Part shown: in pieces, positions 26,908 through 36,142 of the stretch
Position numbering within the stretch: the first letter of the stretch is position 1
How the letters are laid out: every line of letters begins with the position of its first letter
DNA from: CAVONV01 sp963697355
GTDB lineage: Bacteria; Acidobacteriota; Vicinamibacteria; Marinacidobacterales; DATDRI01
Assembly: GCA_963697355.1 (NCBI GenBank)
Contig: CAVONV010000021.1
Location: forward strand, 643,929 to 707,928
Reading direction: 5' to 3'
DNA: 64,000 nucleotides
Notes under the pieces: generated by a model
Told to the model about the DNA's origin: nothing
The model's input: the letters and a program-made list of their open reading frames with translations, nothing else
Database searches by the model: none
Program-made: the position numbers and the translations under genes

Positions 26908-27122
26908 GAGGGAGCTAGTGAAGGTAGACGATTAATCCATGTGTATATAGAAATGAATCTAATTGACATGAGGAACCTTTTTTCGTCGCTGGCCTATAAT
27001 AGAGTGGAAGGGACCGTTTTGCGGTCAATTCTGCTAGAATAGGAAGCTTTGGCAAGTTGAGTCTCAGCACGAGAGCTTAAGATTCATTTGCCCAGACCAT
27101 TTGTATAACGGAGGTGTTACGT

Positions 27123-27467
27123 ATGAAAAGGGCAATCGCTGTAATGTCATTGGCAACATTTATGCTGGTTGTTGGATTGGCGTCGGTCGCAGTCGCACAA
27201 GCAGCGGACGGCAAGGCGCTCTTCGAGGAGAAGAAGTGCAATCTATGTCACTCCATTGAGTCCCAAGGCGTCGTCAAGAAATCCGAAAAGATGAAGGGTG
27301 CGGAGCTCTCGAACATAGGTGCGAGCATCGAGAGCGCCGATTGGTTGAAGACTTTTCTCACCCAGGAAACGATGAAGGATGGTGAGAAGCACAAGAAGAA
27401 GTGGACGGGCACCGACGAGGAGCTGGATACGATCGTCAACTGGATCATGACGCTGAAGACTTCGTAA
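27123..27467 (+). CDS. Small monoheme cytochrome c
   Basis: The protein has 114 residues from the ATG at 27123, preceded by GGAGGTG. A signal peptide (to about VAVAQA) is followed by one heme site, CNLCH in FEEKKCNLCHSIESQG, and a C-terminal helix LDTIVNWIMTLK typical of class I cytochromes c. A Met in KKSEKMKGAELSNIG could be the sixth ligand. It is likely a periplasmic shuttle between inner-membrane quinol-oxidising cytochromes and the conduit. It stands alone between the barrel and the 11-heme gene. Confidence 0.88.
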   Translation: MKRAIAVMSLATFMLVVGLASVAVAQAADGKALFEEKKCNLCHSIESQGVVKKSEKMKGAELSNIGASIESADWLKTFLTQETMKDGEKHKKKWTGTDEELDTIVNWIMTLKTS

Positions 27468-27498
27468 GCCTCTCTGATGCCTTTCGATTTTCGGGCGT

Positions 27499-27531
27499 GT
27501 CTGGCGCGACGGCTTTGGCCGGGCGCCAGAC
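27499..27531 (+). terminator. Stem-loop after the cytochrome c gene
   Basis: GTCTGGCGC (27499-27507) pairs with GCGCCAGAC (27523-27531) over a 15-base loop, 32 bases after the stop codon. No T-run follows, so it may be a weak or Rho-assisted terminator. A second inverted repeat, TATCTATC with GATAGATA (27581-27608), lies before the next gene. Confidence 0.5.
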
Positions 27532-27664
27532 CGTCGCCCATCTTCCCATTCTCTTTGGTCGGACGAATCCCGATCTCCGATATCTATCTACCATGTGAAT
27601 GATAGATAGGTCACGTGCGGGAAGCAGCAGAAGTTGTCATAACTAAAGAACAGGATCAGATTGC

Positions 27665-29584
27665 TTGAGACTACATTGGGTCGTACTCGGCTTAGCGGCG
27701 GCGTTCTTGGTCCTCTCTCCTCGAACGAGAGCCCAAGAGGAAATCACCACTGAGGATTGTCTGGATTGTCACTCGGATAACGAGCTATCCAAAGAAGACT
27801 CTCATGGGAAAGCCATCTCGCTATTCGTAGATGGCGAGCGCTTTCAACAGACGATCCACGGCGACTTCTCTTGTACGGATTGTCACGCCGATATCGACGA
27901 GCTGCCTCACGAAGACGAGCTCGCCGAGGTGAGCTGCGCGGAGTGTCATGAGGACGTAGTGGAGGAGTATGACCGAAGCAGTCACGGGATATCTCGTGGA
28001 AAGGGCAACGGTGATGCACCTACGTGCGTCAAATGTCACGGTGACATTCATGTTCTTGTTCCTCTCGATGACCCGAGCTCGCCCGTTCATCCCACCCGAC
28101 TCGCCGATACCTGTGGGTATTGTCACGCCAACCCGGATCTCGTCGAGAAATTCGGTTTTCACGTGACACTGCCGATCGAGGCGTACAAGCTCAGTGCTCA
28201 TGCTCGTGCCATCGCGGAAGGCAAAGAGGGTGCCACCTGCAACGACTGCCACAGTAGCCACGCCATATTGCCCGGTCACAATCCGGAGTCATCCGTCTAT
28301 CGATCTCGAGTCCCAGAGACCTGCGGAGCCTGTCATGGGGAGATTGCCGAGCTCTACCGCTGGAGTATCCATGGTAAAGCCGCTGAGCTCGGTATCCTCG
28401 ACGCGCCGGTGTGCACGGATTGCCATGGGGAGCACCGCATTCTCTCTCCGCGTGAGGCGGGCTCACCCGTCACGCCGACGAATCAAGCGATCGTTACCTG
28501 TGGGCGTTGTCATGGTGATTTGCGGCTTAATGAAAAGTACGGTCTTTCCGCGGATCGAGTTTCCAGCTTCCAAAACAGCTACCATGGATTAGCGGCTCGT
28601 GCGGGCTCCCAAACCGTGGCCGGTTGCGCCTCATGCCATGGCGTTCACGATATTCTGCCGTCGACGGATCCCGACTCACACGTCAACATCGCGAATCTCG
28701 GGGAAACTTGCGGTCAGTGTCACCCGGGCGCCGGGACCCGCTTCGCCATCGGGCCGGTCCATGTTGTTGATACCGATGCTCGGTATCCCATCATCTACTT
28801 TATTCGGCTCATGTACGTTCCACTCATCTTTTTCACTATCGGCGGCATGTTGCTGCACGTATCGTTGGATTTCTTCAAGAAATGTGGCTCGCCCGAGCTT
28901 AGGTCGTTGGCTCTTGCGGAATCGAGTGGAGCTGAGAGGATGATGCGTGGCTTCAGAGTAGCCCATGGATTGGTGATGGTGAGCTTCCCTTTGCTGGTCT
29001 ACACGGGGTTCGCCCTAAAGTATCCTGACACATGGTGGGCCTGGCCGATTGTGTCTTTGGGCCCGAACGCTCGCGGATGGCTGCATCGGGCCGCTGGTGT
29101 GGTTTTGCTGGGATCACTTGCCTATCACCTCATCCATCTCATTCGGAGCCGCAGGGCGCGTGCCTGTATCGTCAACATGCGGCCATCCATCGAGGATTGG
29201 CGGGAGCTCAGAGAGCGTTTCAAATACTATGTCGGCATCCGCAAGGAGCCTGTCCATAGCCCCGAAGTAGGATACATCGAGAAAGCGGAGTACCTCGCCT
29301 TCTGGTGGGGAATGATGGTGATGGCCCTCACGGGCTTCTTGTTGTGGTTCGAGAATATTACGCTCAAGTGGTTGCCCCCTTGGGTTCCGGCTGCTGCAAC
29401 GGCCGTTCACTTCTACGAAGCGATTTTGGCCACCTTGGCCATTCTGGTTTGGCACTTCTATTGGACGATCTTCGACCCTGCTGTCTACCCGATGGATGCG
29501 AGTTGGTGGAGTGGCAAGGCACCGGCAAGCCGGGAAATGGAGCGTCGTTCACCTCACAATACTGCAAACACATCCGCAGAATAG
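27665..29584 (+). CDS. 11-heme cytochrome c fused to a cytochrome b-like membrane domain
   Basis: The protein has 639 residues from a probable TTG start; the signal sequence follows at once (LHWVVLGLAAAFLVLSPRTRAQ). The first 360 residues hold eleven CXXCH motifs: CLDCH, CTDCH, CAECH, CVKCH, CGYCH, CNDCH, CGACH, CTDCH, CGRCH, CASCH and CGQCH. The rest has about four to five membrane helices with paired histidines (FRVAHGLVMVSFPLLVYTGF, HRAAGVVLLGSLAYHLIHLI, VHFYEAILATLAILVWHFYW), as in cytochrome b561/DUF4405-type proteins. Such fusions pass electrons between the quinone pool and periplasmic carriers. It precedes the NapC-type gene by 117 bases. Confidence 0.85.
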   Translation: MRLHWVVLGLAAAFLVLSPRTRAQEEITTEDCLDCHSDNELSKEDSHGKAISLFVDGERFQQTIHGDFSCTDCHADIDELPHEDELAEVSCAECHEDVVEEYDRSSHGISRGKGNGDAPTCVKCHGDIHVLVPLDDPSSPVHPTRLADTCGYCHANPDLVEKFGFHVTLPIEAYKLSAHARAIAEGKEGATCNDCHSSHAILPGHNPESSVYRSRVPETCGACHGEIAELYRWSIHGKAAELGILDAPVCTDCHGEHRILSPREAGSPVTPTNQAIVTCGRCHGDLRLNEKYGLSADRVSSFQNSYHGLAARAGSQTVAGCASCHGVHDILPSTDPDSHVNIANLGETCGQCHPGAGTRFAIGPVHVVDTDARYPIIYFIRLMYVPLIFFTIGGMLLHVSLDFFKKCGSPELRSLALAESSGAERMMRGFRVAHGLVMVSFPLLVYTGFALKYPDTWWAWPIVSLGPNARGWLHRAAGVVLLGSLAYHLIHLIRSRRARACIVNMRPSIEDWRELRERFKYYVGIRKEPVHSPEVGYIEKAEYLAFWWGMMVMALTGFLLWFENITLKWLPPWVPAAATAVHFYEAILATLAILVWHFYWTIFDPAVYPMDASWWSGKAPASREMERRSPHNTANTSAE

Positions 29585-29701
29585 AACGACTAGCCTCCAC
29601 GCGCTGGAGAATTAGCATAGAATAGCTCTAGCGGTGGGTCGGGGTCTCCTTCGTGCCCTGCCTCCATGATTCTGACTTTCGGATGATTCAGGAGTTTGTC
29701 C

Positions 29702-31219
29702 ATGGAAGATCAAATACGTCAACGTACCTTATTTAGGCACCCTCTGGCTGCAGTGGGAGGGGCACTATTCCTAGCGGGCGGTTTCTTCTTTGTCATCCTA
29801 CTGCTGATGGACTTGACGGGTGGTGAGGAAAATCCTTACCGCTCTCTGGTGACGTTTGTTCTAGCCCCGGCGATCGTGAGCTTGGGCCTCGTTTTGTTTC
29901 TCATCTCCGCTTGGATTCAAGTCAAGGAAGCCCGTAAGAAGGGCGAGAAGGTCAAGTTTCGCTTGTCCATCGAGCCTACCGATCCAAGCTACATGAAGAA
30001 CTTGTGGCTTTTCTTGGGTATCACTGCGGCGCTACTCTTTCTCGTTGGCTACAGTGGTACGAGGGCTTTCGAAGCCACAGACTCGGTGACGTTCTGCGGA
30101 GAAACGTGTCATACGGTCATGGAGCCGCAGAATGTTACGTACCACGGCTCCCCTCATGCCCGCGTCAAATGCGTTGATTGTCATATAGGTCCCGGTGCGT
30201 CCTTTTGGGTCAAATCGAAAATCGACGGTCTGCGGCAGGTCTATGCGACGACGTTCAACACTTACTCGCGTCCAATCCCGACCCCTGTGCGGAATCTGAG
30301 ACCGGCTCAGCAGACCTGTGAGGAATGCCATTGGCCGCTCCAGTTTTACGGCACCAAGATGGTTCGTCGGACCTACTACCGAACGGACGAGGAGAATTCT
30401 CCTTGGACGATCAATCTGCTCATGAAGATCGGCGGTGGAAATCCTAGAGCCCAACAGGAAGGCGGAATCCATTGGCACATGCTGAACAATAACCGAGTGG
30501 ACTACATCGCCACCGATGTCCAGCGCCATGACATTGCGTGGGTACGCGCCACCAATTCTGATGGAAAGAGCACTACCTACCGCAACAGGGACCGAGAGAA
30601 TGAGGTCGCGCCGGAAGATCCCAAATTGGAGGTTCGGCGCTTCGACTGTATGGATTGCCACAACCGGCCCAGTCATATCTTCTTGCCGCCGGCGGTGGCA
30701 CTCAATCTCGCCCTGCAGGCCCGGAACGTCTCGCCCGAGCTCCCCTTCATTCGCAAAGTGGGGTTGGATCTACTGAACGAAGAGTACACAAACCGCGAGG
30801 AGGCACAGGAGGCGATTCGTTCGGGGTTGCGCTCTTACTACGCCGAGGAGTATCCGGACGTGGCGGCCGCCAAGAGTCAGGATATCGATCAAGCCACGGA
30901 ATCTCTTCTCACGATCTACGGGGAGAACTTCTTCCCGGAGATGAAAACCGACTATCGGGCTCGTGCGAGTCACTTGAGCCATTTTGTCAACGACGGGTGC
31001 TTCCGGTGCCACAACGAGTCGATGGTCGACGAAGAGGGAAATCATCTTGCGTACGATTGCCAAACCTGCCACCTGATCGTGGCTCAGGGACCGTCGGAGA
31101 TCGTGGAGGAGTTGGAGATGAACCTTGCCGGTCTCGAGTTCAAACATCCGGAGGATATCGACGAGATGTGGCGCGATATGAAGTGCACGGAATGCCACAC
31201 GGCGGATGCAGGATACTAG
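29702..31219 (+). CDS. NapC/NirT-type membrane cytochrome c with seven heme sites
   Basis: The protein has 505 residues from the ATG at 29702, with AGGAG at 29690-29694. Two or three N-terminal membrane helices (AAVGGALFLAGGFFFVILLL, IVSLGLVLFLIS, LWLFLGITAALLFLVGYSG) precede the cytochrome part. The first heme motif is the widened FCGETCHTVMEPQ (CX3CH), then CVDCH, CEECH, CMDCH, CFRCH, CQTCH and CTECH. The CxxxCH form with a nearby Met is seen in Geobacter-type NapC/NirT proteins that oxidise quinol and feed periplasmic cytochromes. It probably connects the quinone pool with the conduit. It ends the plus-strand series and converges on the archaemetzincin operon. Confidence 0.85.
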   Translation: MEDQIRQRTLFRHPLAAVGGALFLAGGFFFVILLLMDLTGGEENPYRSLVTFVLAPAIVSLGLVLFLISAWIQVKEARKKGEKVKFRLSIEPTDPSYMKNLWLFLGITAALLFLVGYSGTRAFEATDSVTFCGETCHTVMEPQNVTYHGSPHARVKCVDCHIGPGASFWVKSKIDGLRQVYATTFNTYSRPIPTPVRNLRPAQQTCEECHWPLQFYGTKMVRRTYYRTDEENSPWTINLLMKIGGGNPRAQQEGGIHWHMLNNNRVDYIATDVQRHDIAWVRATNSDGKSTTYRNRDRENEVAPEDPKLEVRRFDCMDCHNRPSHIFLPPAVALNLALQARNVSPELPFIRKVGLDLLNEEYTNREEAQEAIRSGLRSYYAEEYPDVAAAKSQDIDQATESLLTIYGENFFPEMKTDYRARASHLSHFVNDGCFRCHNESMVDEEGNHLAYDCQTCHLIVAQGPSEIVEELEMNLAGLEFKHPEDIDEMWRDMKCTECHTADAGY

Positions 31220-31227
31220 TAAGAAAG

Positions 31228-31275
31228 AACTCAAGAACTCAAGAACTCAAGTACTCAAGTACTCGAGAACTCAAG
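31228..31275. repeat. Tandem 8-bp repeat (AACTCAAG)
   Basis: Six consecutive 8-bp units, four AACTCAAG, one TACTCAAG and one TACTCGAG, occupy the space between convergent genes. Unit number may vary between strains. No function is evident. Confidence 0.85.
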
Positions 31276-31322
31276 AATCCATGAATTCAAAACTTGCGGA
31301 CGCGTAGGGGCCTGACCGCGTC

Positions 31323-31886
31323 TTATCGGGCGAGGAATCCGGGTGGGAGAGCTGCGGTGCAAGTGGAACAGAAGTCGTTGCCTCTCAGGTCGATCGTTTC
31401 CACATTGGTGGCGAAGTGCATGATGCAATTGAAGTCCGTGCAGTGCATGAGGCCGAGAATGTGTCCTAGTTCATGGGATATCTCGGCAACCGCCCGGCGT
31501 GCGGTCAACTCCGGGTCTGCAGGAAGACCATAGAACTCTGGACGCAAACGCGCCATGGAAACCAGTGCGGCGAAGCCATTTCGTCGTGCTTGTCCGAAGA
31601 CGAAGGTAAAGATCTTCACCCCCAAGTCACGCATGGTCATCCCGACGAGAAGTGTGCCGGGCTCGACATGCCTTTTCTCGAGTTTTTTCAAGAGCTCGTC
31701 GGCGTCGACTTGCTCTCGATCCCCGAGCATAGGCGTAGCGCCCTTAATAGGAGGGGCGCCAAGACGGCATGGGACGGAGATCTTGCGACTGACTCGACCG
31801 ATCAAGTCCTCGACAACAGCACTGGGGAATGCGCCGATGGTGAGGAACAGGATAGATTGGACGGAAGTTTGTCTCTCACTTTCCAT
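31323..31886 (-). CDS. Archaemetzincin-type zinc metallopeptidase (family M54)
   Basis: The protein has 187 residues. The zinc site HELGHILGLMH has His138, His142 and His148 with catalytic Glu139. The archaemetzincin cysteine set follows: Cys149, Cys154 in CTDFNCIM, and CSTC at 173-176, which bind a second zinc. Met156 of the CxM pair serves as the metzincin Met-turn. Length and pattern match AmzA, a cytoplasmic aminopeptidase of uncertain role. Its start overlaps the end of the response regulator by 11 bp, so it is the last gene of the sigma-54-controlled operon. That linkage to redox sensing is not explained by known function. Confidence 0.88.
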   Translation of the reverse strand: MESERQTSVQSILFLTIGAFPSAVVEDLIGRVSRKISVPCRLGAPPIKGATPMLGDREQVDADELLKKLEKRHVEPGTLLVGMTMRDLGVKIFTFVFGQARRNGFAALVSMARLRPEFYGLPADPELTARRAVAEISHELGHILGLMHCTDFNCIMHFATNVETIDLRGNDFCSTCTAALPPGFLAR

Positions 31887-33246
31887 CCGACGGTCTCGTC
31901 AGTCCGTAGTGTTTGATTTTGTTGTAGAGAGTACCGCGGTCCACTTCGAGGATTTGTGCGGACTTCGTGATGTTCCATTCATTGGCCTCGAGCACCGACA
32001 GAATGTGAGCTTTTTCGACCTCAGCCAGTGTCCCCCGTGCCGGTATGGAGGAAGGTTTGTCGGTCACTCGTAGAGGAAGATCCTCGGCCTTGACCTGAGG
32101 TGGCTTACCAACGACGACGGCACGCTCGATGGCATTTTGAAGCTCGCGGACGTTTCCCGGCCAAGAATAATTCTTTAGAGCTTCCGTTGCACCGGCAGAG
32201 AATTCCATGGGCTTACGATTCATCGAGCGCGTGTAGTAAGCAAGGAAATGCTTTGCCAATAATGGGACATCCTCCTGTCTTTCACGAAGCGGTGGGATTT
32301 CTATAGCAAAGACATTCAAGCGCCAGAAGAGATCTTCCCGGAATGTGGTGTCTCTAACCATGGTCTCGAGATCCTGGTTGGTGGCGGCAATGACGCGGAA
32401 GTCAACAGAAATCGGTGTTTGCCCGCCGACGCGAGTGATGGTCTTCTCCTCGAGAACTCGGAGTAGCTCGACCTGTACTTTTGGACTAATGGTGCCGATC
32501 TCATCCAGAAAGATCGTTCCGCCGTCCGCAAGCTCGAACTTCCCTTTGTGACGGTACTGGGCACCCGTGAAGGCGCCCTTTTCGTGCCCGAAAAGCTCGC
32601 TCTCGAGGAGCCCTTCCGCCAGAGCGCCGCAGTTGACGACGACGAAGGGATTGTACCGGCGGGTCGATCGAGCTTGAATGGCCCGAGCGACGATCTCTTT
32701 GCCGGTGCCGGACTCGCCCTTGATGAGAACCGTCGCATCGGTTTTCGCGACGGCTTCGATGAGGTCCAGCACCCGCTTCATGGCGCGCGAGCTCCCCACG
32801 ATCTGGGGCACGGGAGCCATGGTCTCGAGAGACTCTTTTAGACGAATGTTCTCGGACTTCAAAGAGCGATGTTCGCCGGCCCGTCGCACCAGGAGCGACA
32901 GCTCATCGGGATCGAAGGGTTTGGTGATGTAGTCGTACGCACCGGCCTTGAGTGCTTTGACCGCGGACTCCACCGACGAATAAGCGGTCATGATGATGAT
33001 GGTCATGTCGGGCTTGGCGTCTGTGAGATGGGTCTGGAGCTCCAATCCATCCATGCCGGGCATGCGGATGTCGATGAGAGCGATGTCATAGCTCGTCTTG
33101 GCGACGAACCGGAGTGCCTCCTTCGCATTGCGAGCGACGTCGACATGATACCCGTCTTGACGAAACCACTCCGCCAGAGATTCACAAACGATGCGTTCGT
33201 CGTCAACGATGAGGATGGACATGACGGAGTGATCAGTGTCGCTCAT
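31876..33246 (-). CDS. Sigma-54-dependent response regulator (NtrC family)
   Basis: The protein has 456 residues. The receiver domain has Asp59 in YDIALIDIRMPGMDG. The AAA+ domain has Walker A GESGTGKE, the sigma-54 contact loop ESELFGHEKGAFTGA, and Walker B GGTIFLDEIG. The C-terminus is a Fis-type helix-turn-helix (NITKSAQILEVDRGTLYNKIKHYG). It overlaps the kinase gene by 14 bp; AAGGGG lies before the start. It would be phosphorylated by the heme-type kinase and activate sigma-54 promoters. One lies at the head of its own operon (37747-37761), suggesting positive autoregulation, and another before the first conduit (23540-23554). Confidence 0.95.
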   Translation of the reverse strand: MSDTDHSVMSILIVDDERIVCESLAEWFRQDGYHVDVARNAKEALRFVAKTSYDIALIDIRMPGMDGLELQTHLTDAKPDMTIIIMTAYSSVESAVKALKAGAYDYITKPFDPDELSLLVRRAGEHRSLKSENIRLKESLETMAPVPQIVGSSRAMKRVLDLIEAVAKTDATVLIKGESGTGKEIVARAIQARSTRRYNPFVVVNCGALAEGLLESELFGHEKGAFTGAQYRHKGKFELADGGTIFLDEIGTISPKVQVELLRVLEEKTITRVGGQTPISVDFRVIAATNQDLETMVRDTTFREDLFWRLNVFAIEIPPLRERQEDVPLLAKHFLAYYTRSMNRKPMEFSAGATEALKNYSWPGNVRELQNAIERAVVVGKPPQVKAEDLPLRVTDKPSSIPARGTLAEVEKAHILSVLEANEWNITKSAQILEVDRGTLYNKIKHYGLTRPSDGK

Positions 33247-34933
33247 CAGAACCCCTTTCGGTCGGCTCCATACCGCCTTCCTCTTGTTCTTCGCGTTTCG
33301 ATGTCGGCCGCAAGGGGAGGGTTATCGAAAAGGTCGTCCCAGACCCGGGTGCGGACTGGACGTCGATGTGGCCGTTGTGACGGTTGACGATCCCGTAAAC
33401 GACGGAGAGTCCCAGCCCCACCTGGGTCACCTCTTCTTTGGTGGAAAAGAAAGGCTCGAAAATCTTGTCCAGATGCTCTCGCGGGATGCCGCGGCCACTG
33501 TCACTGACCTCGATCACGACGCCTTTTCCGTCGTCCAGCGCGCGGGCGGAAAGCGCAACGTATCCGCCCGAGGGAGTCGCCTCCAATGCGTTCATCGTTA
33601 GTGCCAGAATCATTTGCTGTATCTGAGAGGCGTCACACGAAACACGCGGCAGGCCTTTCTCGGCCTGGAGCCGGATCTCCACTTCTTCCAGATCGGCTCG
33701 GTGTTGTACCAACATGACGCACCGTTCGAGCAATGGTGGCAAATCTTCTTCAGAAAAGCGGGCTCCCGGAGTGCGACTGAAAAGCAAGAGGTTCCTGACG
33801 ATTTTGCCGCAGCGCACCGCCTCGTCCTCGATGAGTTTGAGCGCCTTTTCCGTTTCGCCGTTTCCGAGTTCCGTGCTCGTGCCTTTATTAGAGAGTTTTC
33901 TTTGGAGCAGGCGTGCGTAGGTGCTTATACCTGTCAACGGATTGTTGATCTCATGGGCAACAACAGCGGCGAGCTTCCCCAAAGAGGCCATTTTTTCCAC
34001 CAGAAGCATCCTCTGGTGGGCTCGTTCGAGCTCTTCGGTTTTTTCGTCCACCCGCTTTTCCAGGGTGTGACCCCAGTCCTCGAGCTCACCGCGGGCTCGG
34101 TCTAGCTCGCCGACCATCGTATTCCATCGATCGCTGAGTTCGCCGATCTCATCGGTTGAGGTCACCGGCACGCGAGTCGAAAGGTCTCCGGCTGCGACGA
34201 GAGAGGCGGCATGGGTGAGACGCCGAACCGGCCGGAGGACCATTCTCCAGGCCAGGAGCCCCACGAGCATCAGGATCGCGAGCGCGGTGGTGACCAGGCC
34301 AATGACCATTTGTCGTTCTGAGGACACAATGTCCTGGTCGACAGCCGCCAGTGAGAGCTGCACGTCCAAAACGCCGAGAACGGTTTTCGAAGCGTCGTGA
34401 GCGTGACAGGCTGCGTTCGTGCACTCCGGTTCATTCCGGATGGGAGCAATGACCCCGAGTATTCTCTCTCCGTTTTGGCTATGGAAGATTCGCATTCGGT
34501 CTGCTTGATCTAAACGATCGAGCGGCTCATCCCTTCGGTGGCAGGCATAGCACTGTTCTGCGTCGGTATCGACGAGCGTCCCCACTTCTTCGGCGTGGCT
34601 CGATGTGCTGATGCGACCTTGCTTGTCGAAGACACGGATCCTTTCGACCGGTTGCTGCGCGGCGATAGTCTCGATGATCCGTTTGACCTCTTCGGGGTGA
34701 TCGTGCAGCATCGCTTCCCGTGTGGAGCCCCTGATGATCTCCGCACAACGCTCCGCACTCATCCTGACGACACGTGTCAAATGGTCCCGTTGCATGGAGA
34801 TGTTCCATGCTCCCGCCCCAACGAGAATAACGGCGGCGCCCAATGCAAGCGCCGCCGCTAATCGGAGTGTCAGTCGGTATTTGAAGGCTTTGCTAAAAGG
34901 TGCCGCGGACGTGACCTTGGATGACAAGCTCAC
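33233..34933 (-). CDS. Membrane sensor histidine kinase with heme-type motifs in the sensory domain
   Basis: The protein has 566 residues from a GTG that overlaps the preceding stop (GTGA). Membrane helix 1 is at about 22-45 and helix 2 at 208-230, so residues 46-207 are periplasmic. That domain contains CYACH (128-132) and CTNAACH (171-177), a CX2CH and a CX4CH heme-type site. A HAMP domain (about 230-283) and a coiled coil follow. The catalytic part has His327 in VVAHEINNPLTG, then NALEATPSGG (N box), DSGRGIPREHLDKIF and GLGLSVV. It is partner to the NtrC-type regulator. A c-type heme sensor would respond to redox potential or a gas ligand; this is inference. Confidence 0.9.
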   Translation of the reverse strand: MSLSSKVTSAAPFSKAFKYRLTLRLAAALALGAAVILVGAGAWNISMQRDHLTRVVRMSAERCAEIIRGSTREAMLHDHPEEVKRIIETIAAQQPVERIRVFDKQGRISTSSHAEEVGTLVDTDAEQCYACHRRDEPLDRLDQADRMRIFHSQNGERILGVIAPIRNEPECTNAACHAHDASKTVLGVLDVQLSLAAVDQDIVSSERQMVIGLVTTALAILMLVGLLAWRMVLRPVRRLTHAASLVAAGDLSTRVPVTSTDEIGELSDRWNTMVGELDRARGELEDWGHTLEKRVDEKTEELERAHQRMLLVEKMASLGKLAAVVAHEINNPLTGISTYARLLQRKLSNKGTSTELGNGETEKALKLIEDEAVRCGKIVRNLLLFSRTPGARFSEEDLPPLLERCVMLVQHRADLEEVEIRLQAEKGLPRVSCDASQIQQMILALTMNALEATPSGGYVALSARALDDGKGVVIEVSDSGRGIPREHLDKIFEPFFSTKEEVTQVGLGLSVVYGIVNRHNGHIDVQSAPGSGTTFSITLPLRPTSKREEQEEGGMEPTERGSDERH

Positions 34934-36129
34934 CTCAACCTAGGCTCGTTGAGCCGGCAGCCTCCCGCGCCGGCAGCCGAGCCGGTGCCGGGGTTCGGAT
35001 CTTGAATGCTCTTGCTATCGCTCGGATAAACATTCAAGTAGCGGACTGCGAGACTGAAAGCCCCGAACCCAATCGCAACCAGCATGAGTGTAATCATGAC
35101 CTCGGACCAGGCGGGGACGTAATGACCGCCCTGCGCGCCTTCTAACGCTGTGATGCTAACATTCAACCGGTTGGCTACAAACCCCAAGACGGCAAGCAAG
35201 CTCGAGATGTAAAGGCCGCGGGCGCTCTCCCTCACCTTCGGTATGGCCAGAAGCCCGAAAGGTAGCATGACACCGATGAAATACTCGAGGTGGAACATCA
35301 TGGTCTCATAGGAGGTCTGAAAAAGGAGGCCGAGCTCACCTTGGAATAGCAAGTCGCACAGCCGAATCACTCCGTAGATGCCAAGGACGGTCATCAGGTA
35401 GCGTCCCACCTCTTTCAAGAGGGGGAGCTCCAACTGGCGGCCGAAGGCTCGGGCGGAAAGTCGGGATTCGACGATGACCATCGCCAACCCCACGCTAATC
35501 GCGGAAGCAAAGAACAACAGCGGAAGGTTGGACGTGTACCATAGCGGGTGGAGCTTGCCAGGCGCAATGAGATAGAGAGCTCCCAACGAAGATTGGTGGA
35601 GTGTAGAGAGGAGTACTCCAACGATCACCAGTGGAACCGTGAAGATCTTTTGAATCTTGATGGCCCTCACCCAGCCCAGCTTCTCGAAGACGACTCCCGA
35701 GAGCTCGAGAGCGAGCACGGTCGTGTAGAGCATGACACACCATGCGACCTCGAAGAGGACCGAGTGGGGATTCCACATGACGAGGGGGTGCCATAGGTTC
35801 CAGGGGCGGCCCAGGTCGAAAAGCAACGCCGTCACGACCAGAACGTAGCCCAGAAAAGCCGTTAGAACCGCCGGGCGGACGATGGGTTTGAAGCGGTCGG
35901 CATTGAAGATGTAAACCATTGCGGTGATAGTGAATCCTCCTGCCGCGAGACCTACACCGCAGAGAATGTCGAAGCCCACCCACAGGCCCCATGGATAGGT
36001 GTCGGACAAGTTGGTCACGGCTCCCAGGCCTCGAGTGAAACGGATGACGGTTGAGACGAGACCCGTTGCCAAGAGAAGGTAGAATACACCTTGCCAAGGA
36101 CTCAGCCGGTATCCTGGTGAATGGTTCAT
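34930..36129 (-). CDS. HybB/NrfD-family quinone-interacting membrane subunit
   Basis: The protein has 399 residues from the ATG at 36127-36129, chosen for GGGAGG seven bases upstream; longer starts would overlap the ferredoxin gene. About nine to ten membrane helices are present, e.g. GVFYLLLATGLVSTVIRF, GFTITAMVYIF and LTAFLGYVLVVTALLFDLGR. The motif LFDLGRPWNLWHPL and SVLFEVAWCVMLY match the NrfD/HybB family, which oxidises or reduces quinone beside an FeS subunit. The C-terminus has 40 polar residues. The ferredoxin gene upstream supplies the electron relay; there is no catalytic molybdenum or hydrogenase subunit in the window. Confidence 0.9.
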   Translation of the reverse strand: MNHSPGYRLSPWQGVFYLLLATGLVSTVIRFTRGLGAVTNLSDTYPWGLWVGFDILCGVGLAAGGFTITAMVYIFNADRFKPIVRPAVLTAFLGYVLVVTALLFDLGRPWNLWHPLVMWNPHSVLFEVAWCVMLYTTVLALELSGVVFEKLGWVRAIKIQKIFTVPLVIVGVLLSTLHQSSLGALYLIAPGKLHPLWYTSNLPLLFFASAISVGLAMVIVESRLSARAFGRQLELPLLKEVGRYLMTVLGIYGVIRLCDLLFQGELGLLFQTSYETMMFHLEYFIGVMLPFGLLAIPKVRESARGLYISSLLAVLGFVANRLNVSITALEGAQGGHYVPAWSEVMITLMLVAIGFGAFSLAVRYLNVYPSDSKSIQDPNPGTGSAAGAGGCRLNEPRLR

Positions 36130-36142
36130 CTTGTGCCTCCCG

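Noticed and set aside
26963..27000. TTGACA and TATAAT as a promoter for the small cytochrome c
   Set aside because: The two boxes are 26 bases apart, too far for a sigma-70 promoter, and no better -35 fits the TATAAT.
31228..31275. Tandem 8-bp units as a CRISPR array
   Set aside because: The units are contiguous and only 8 bp long, with no spacers. No cas gene is in the window.
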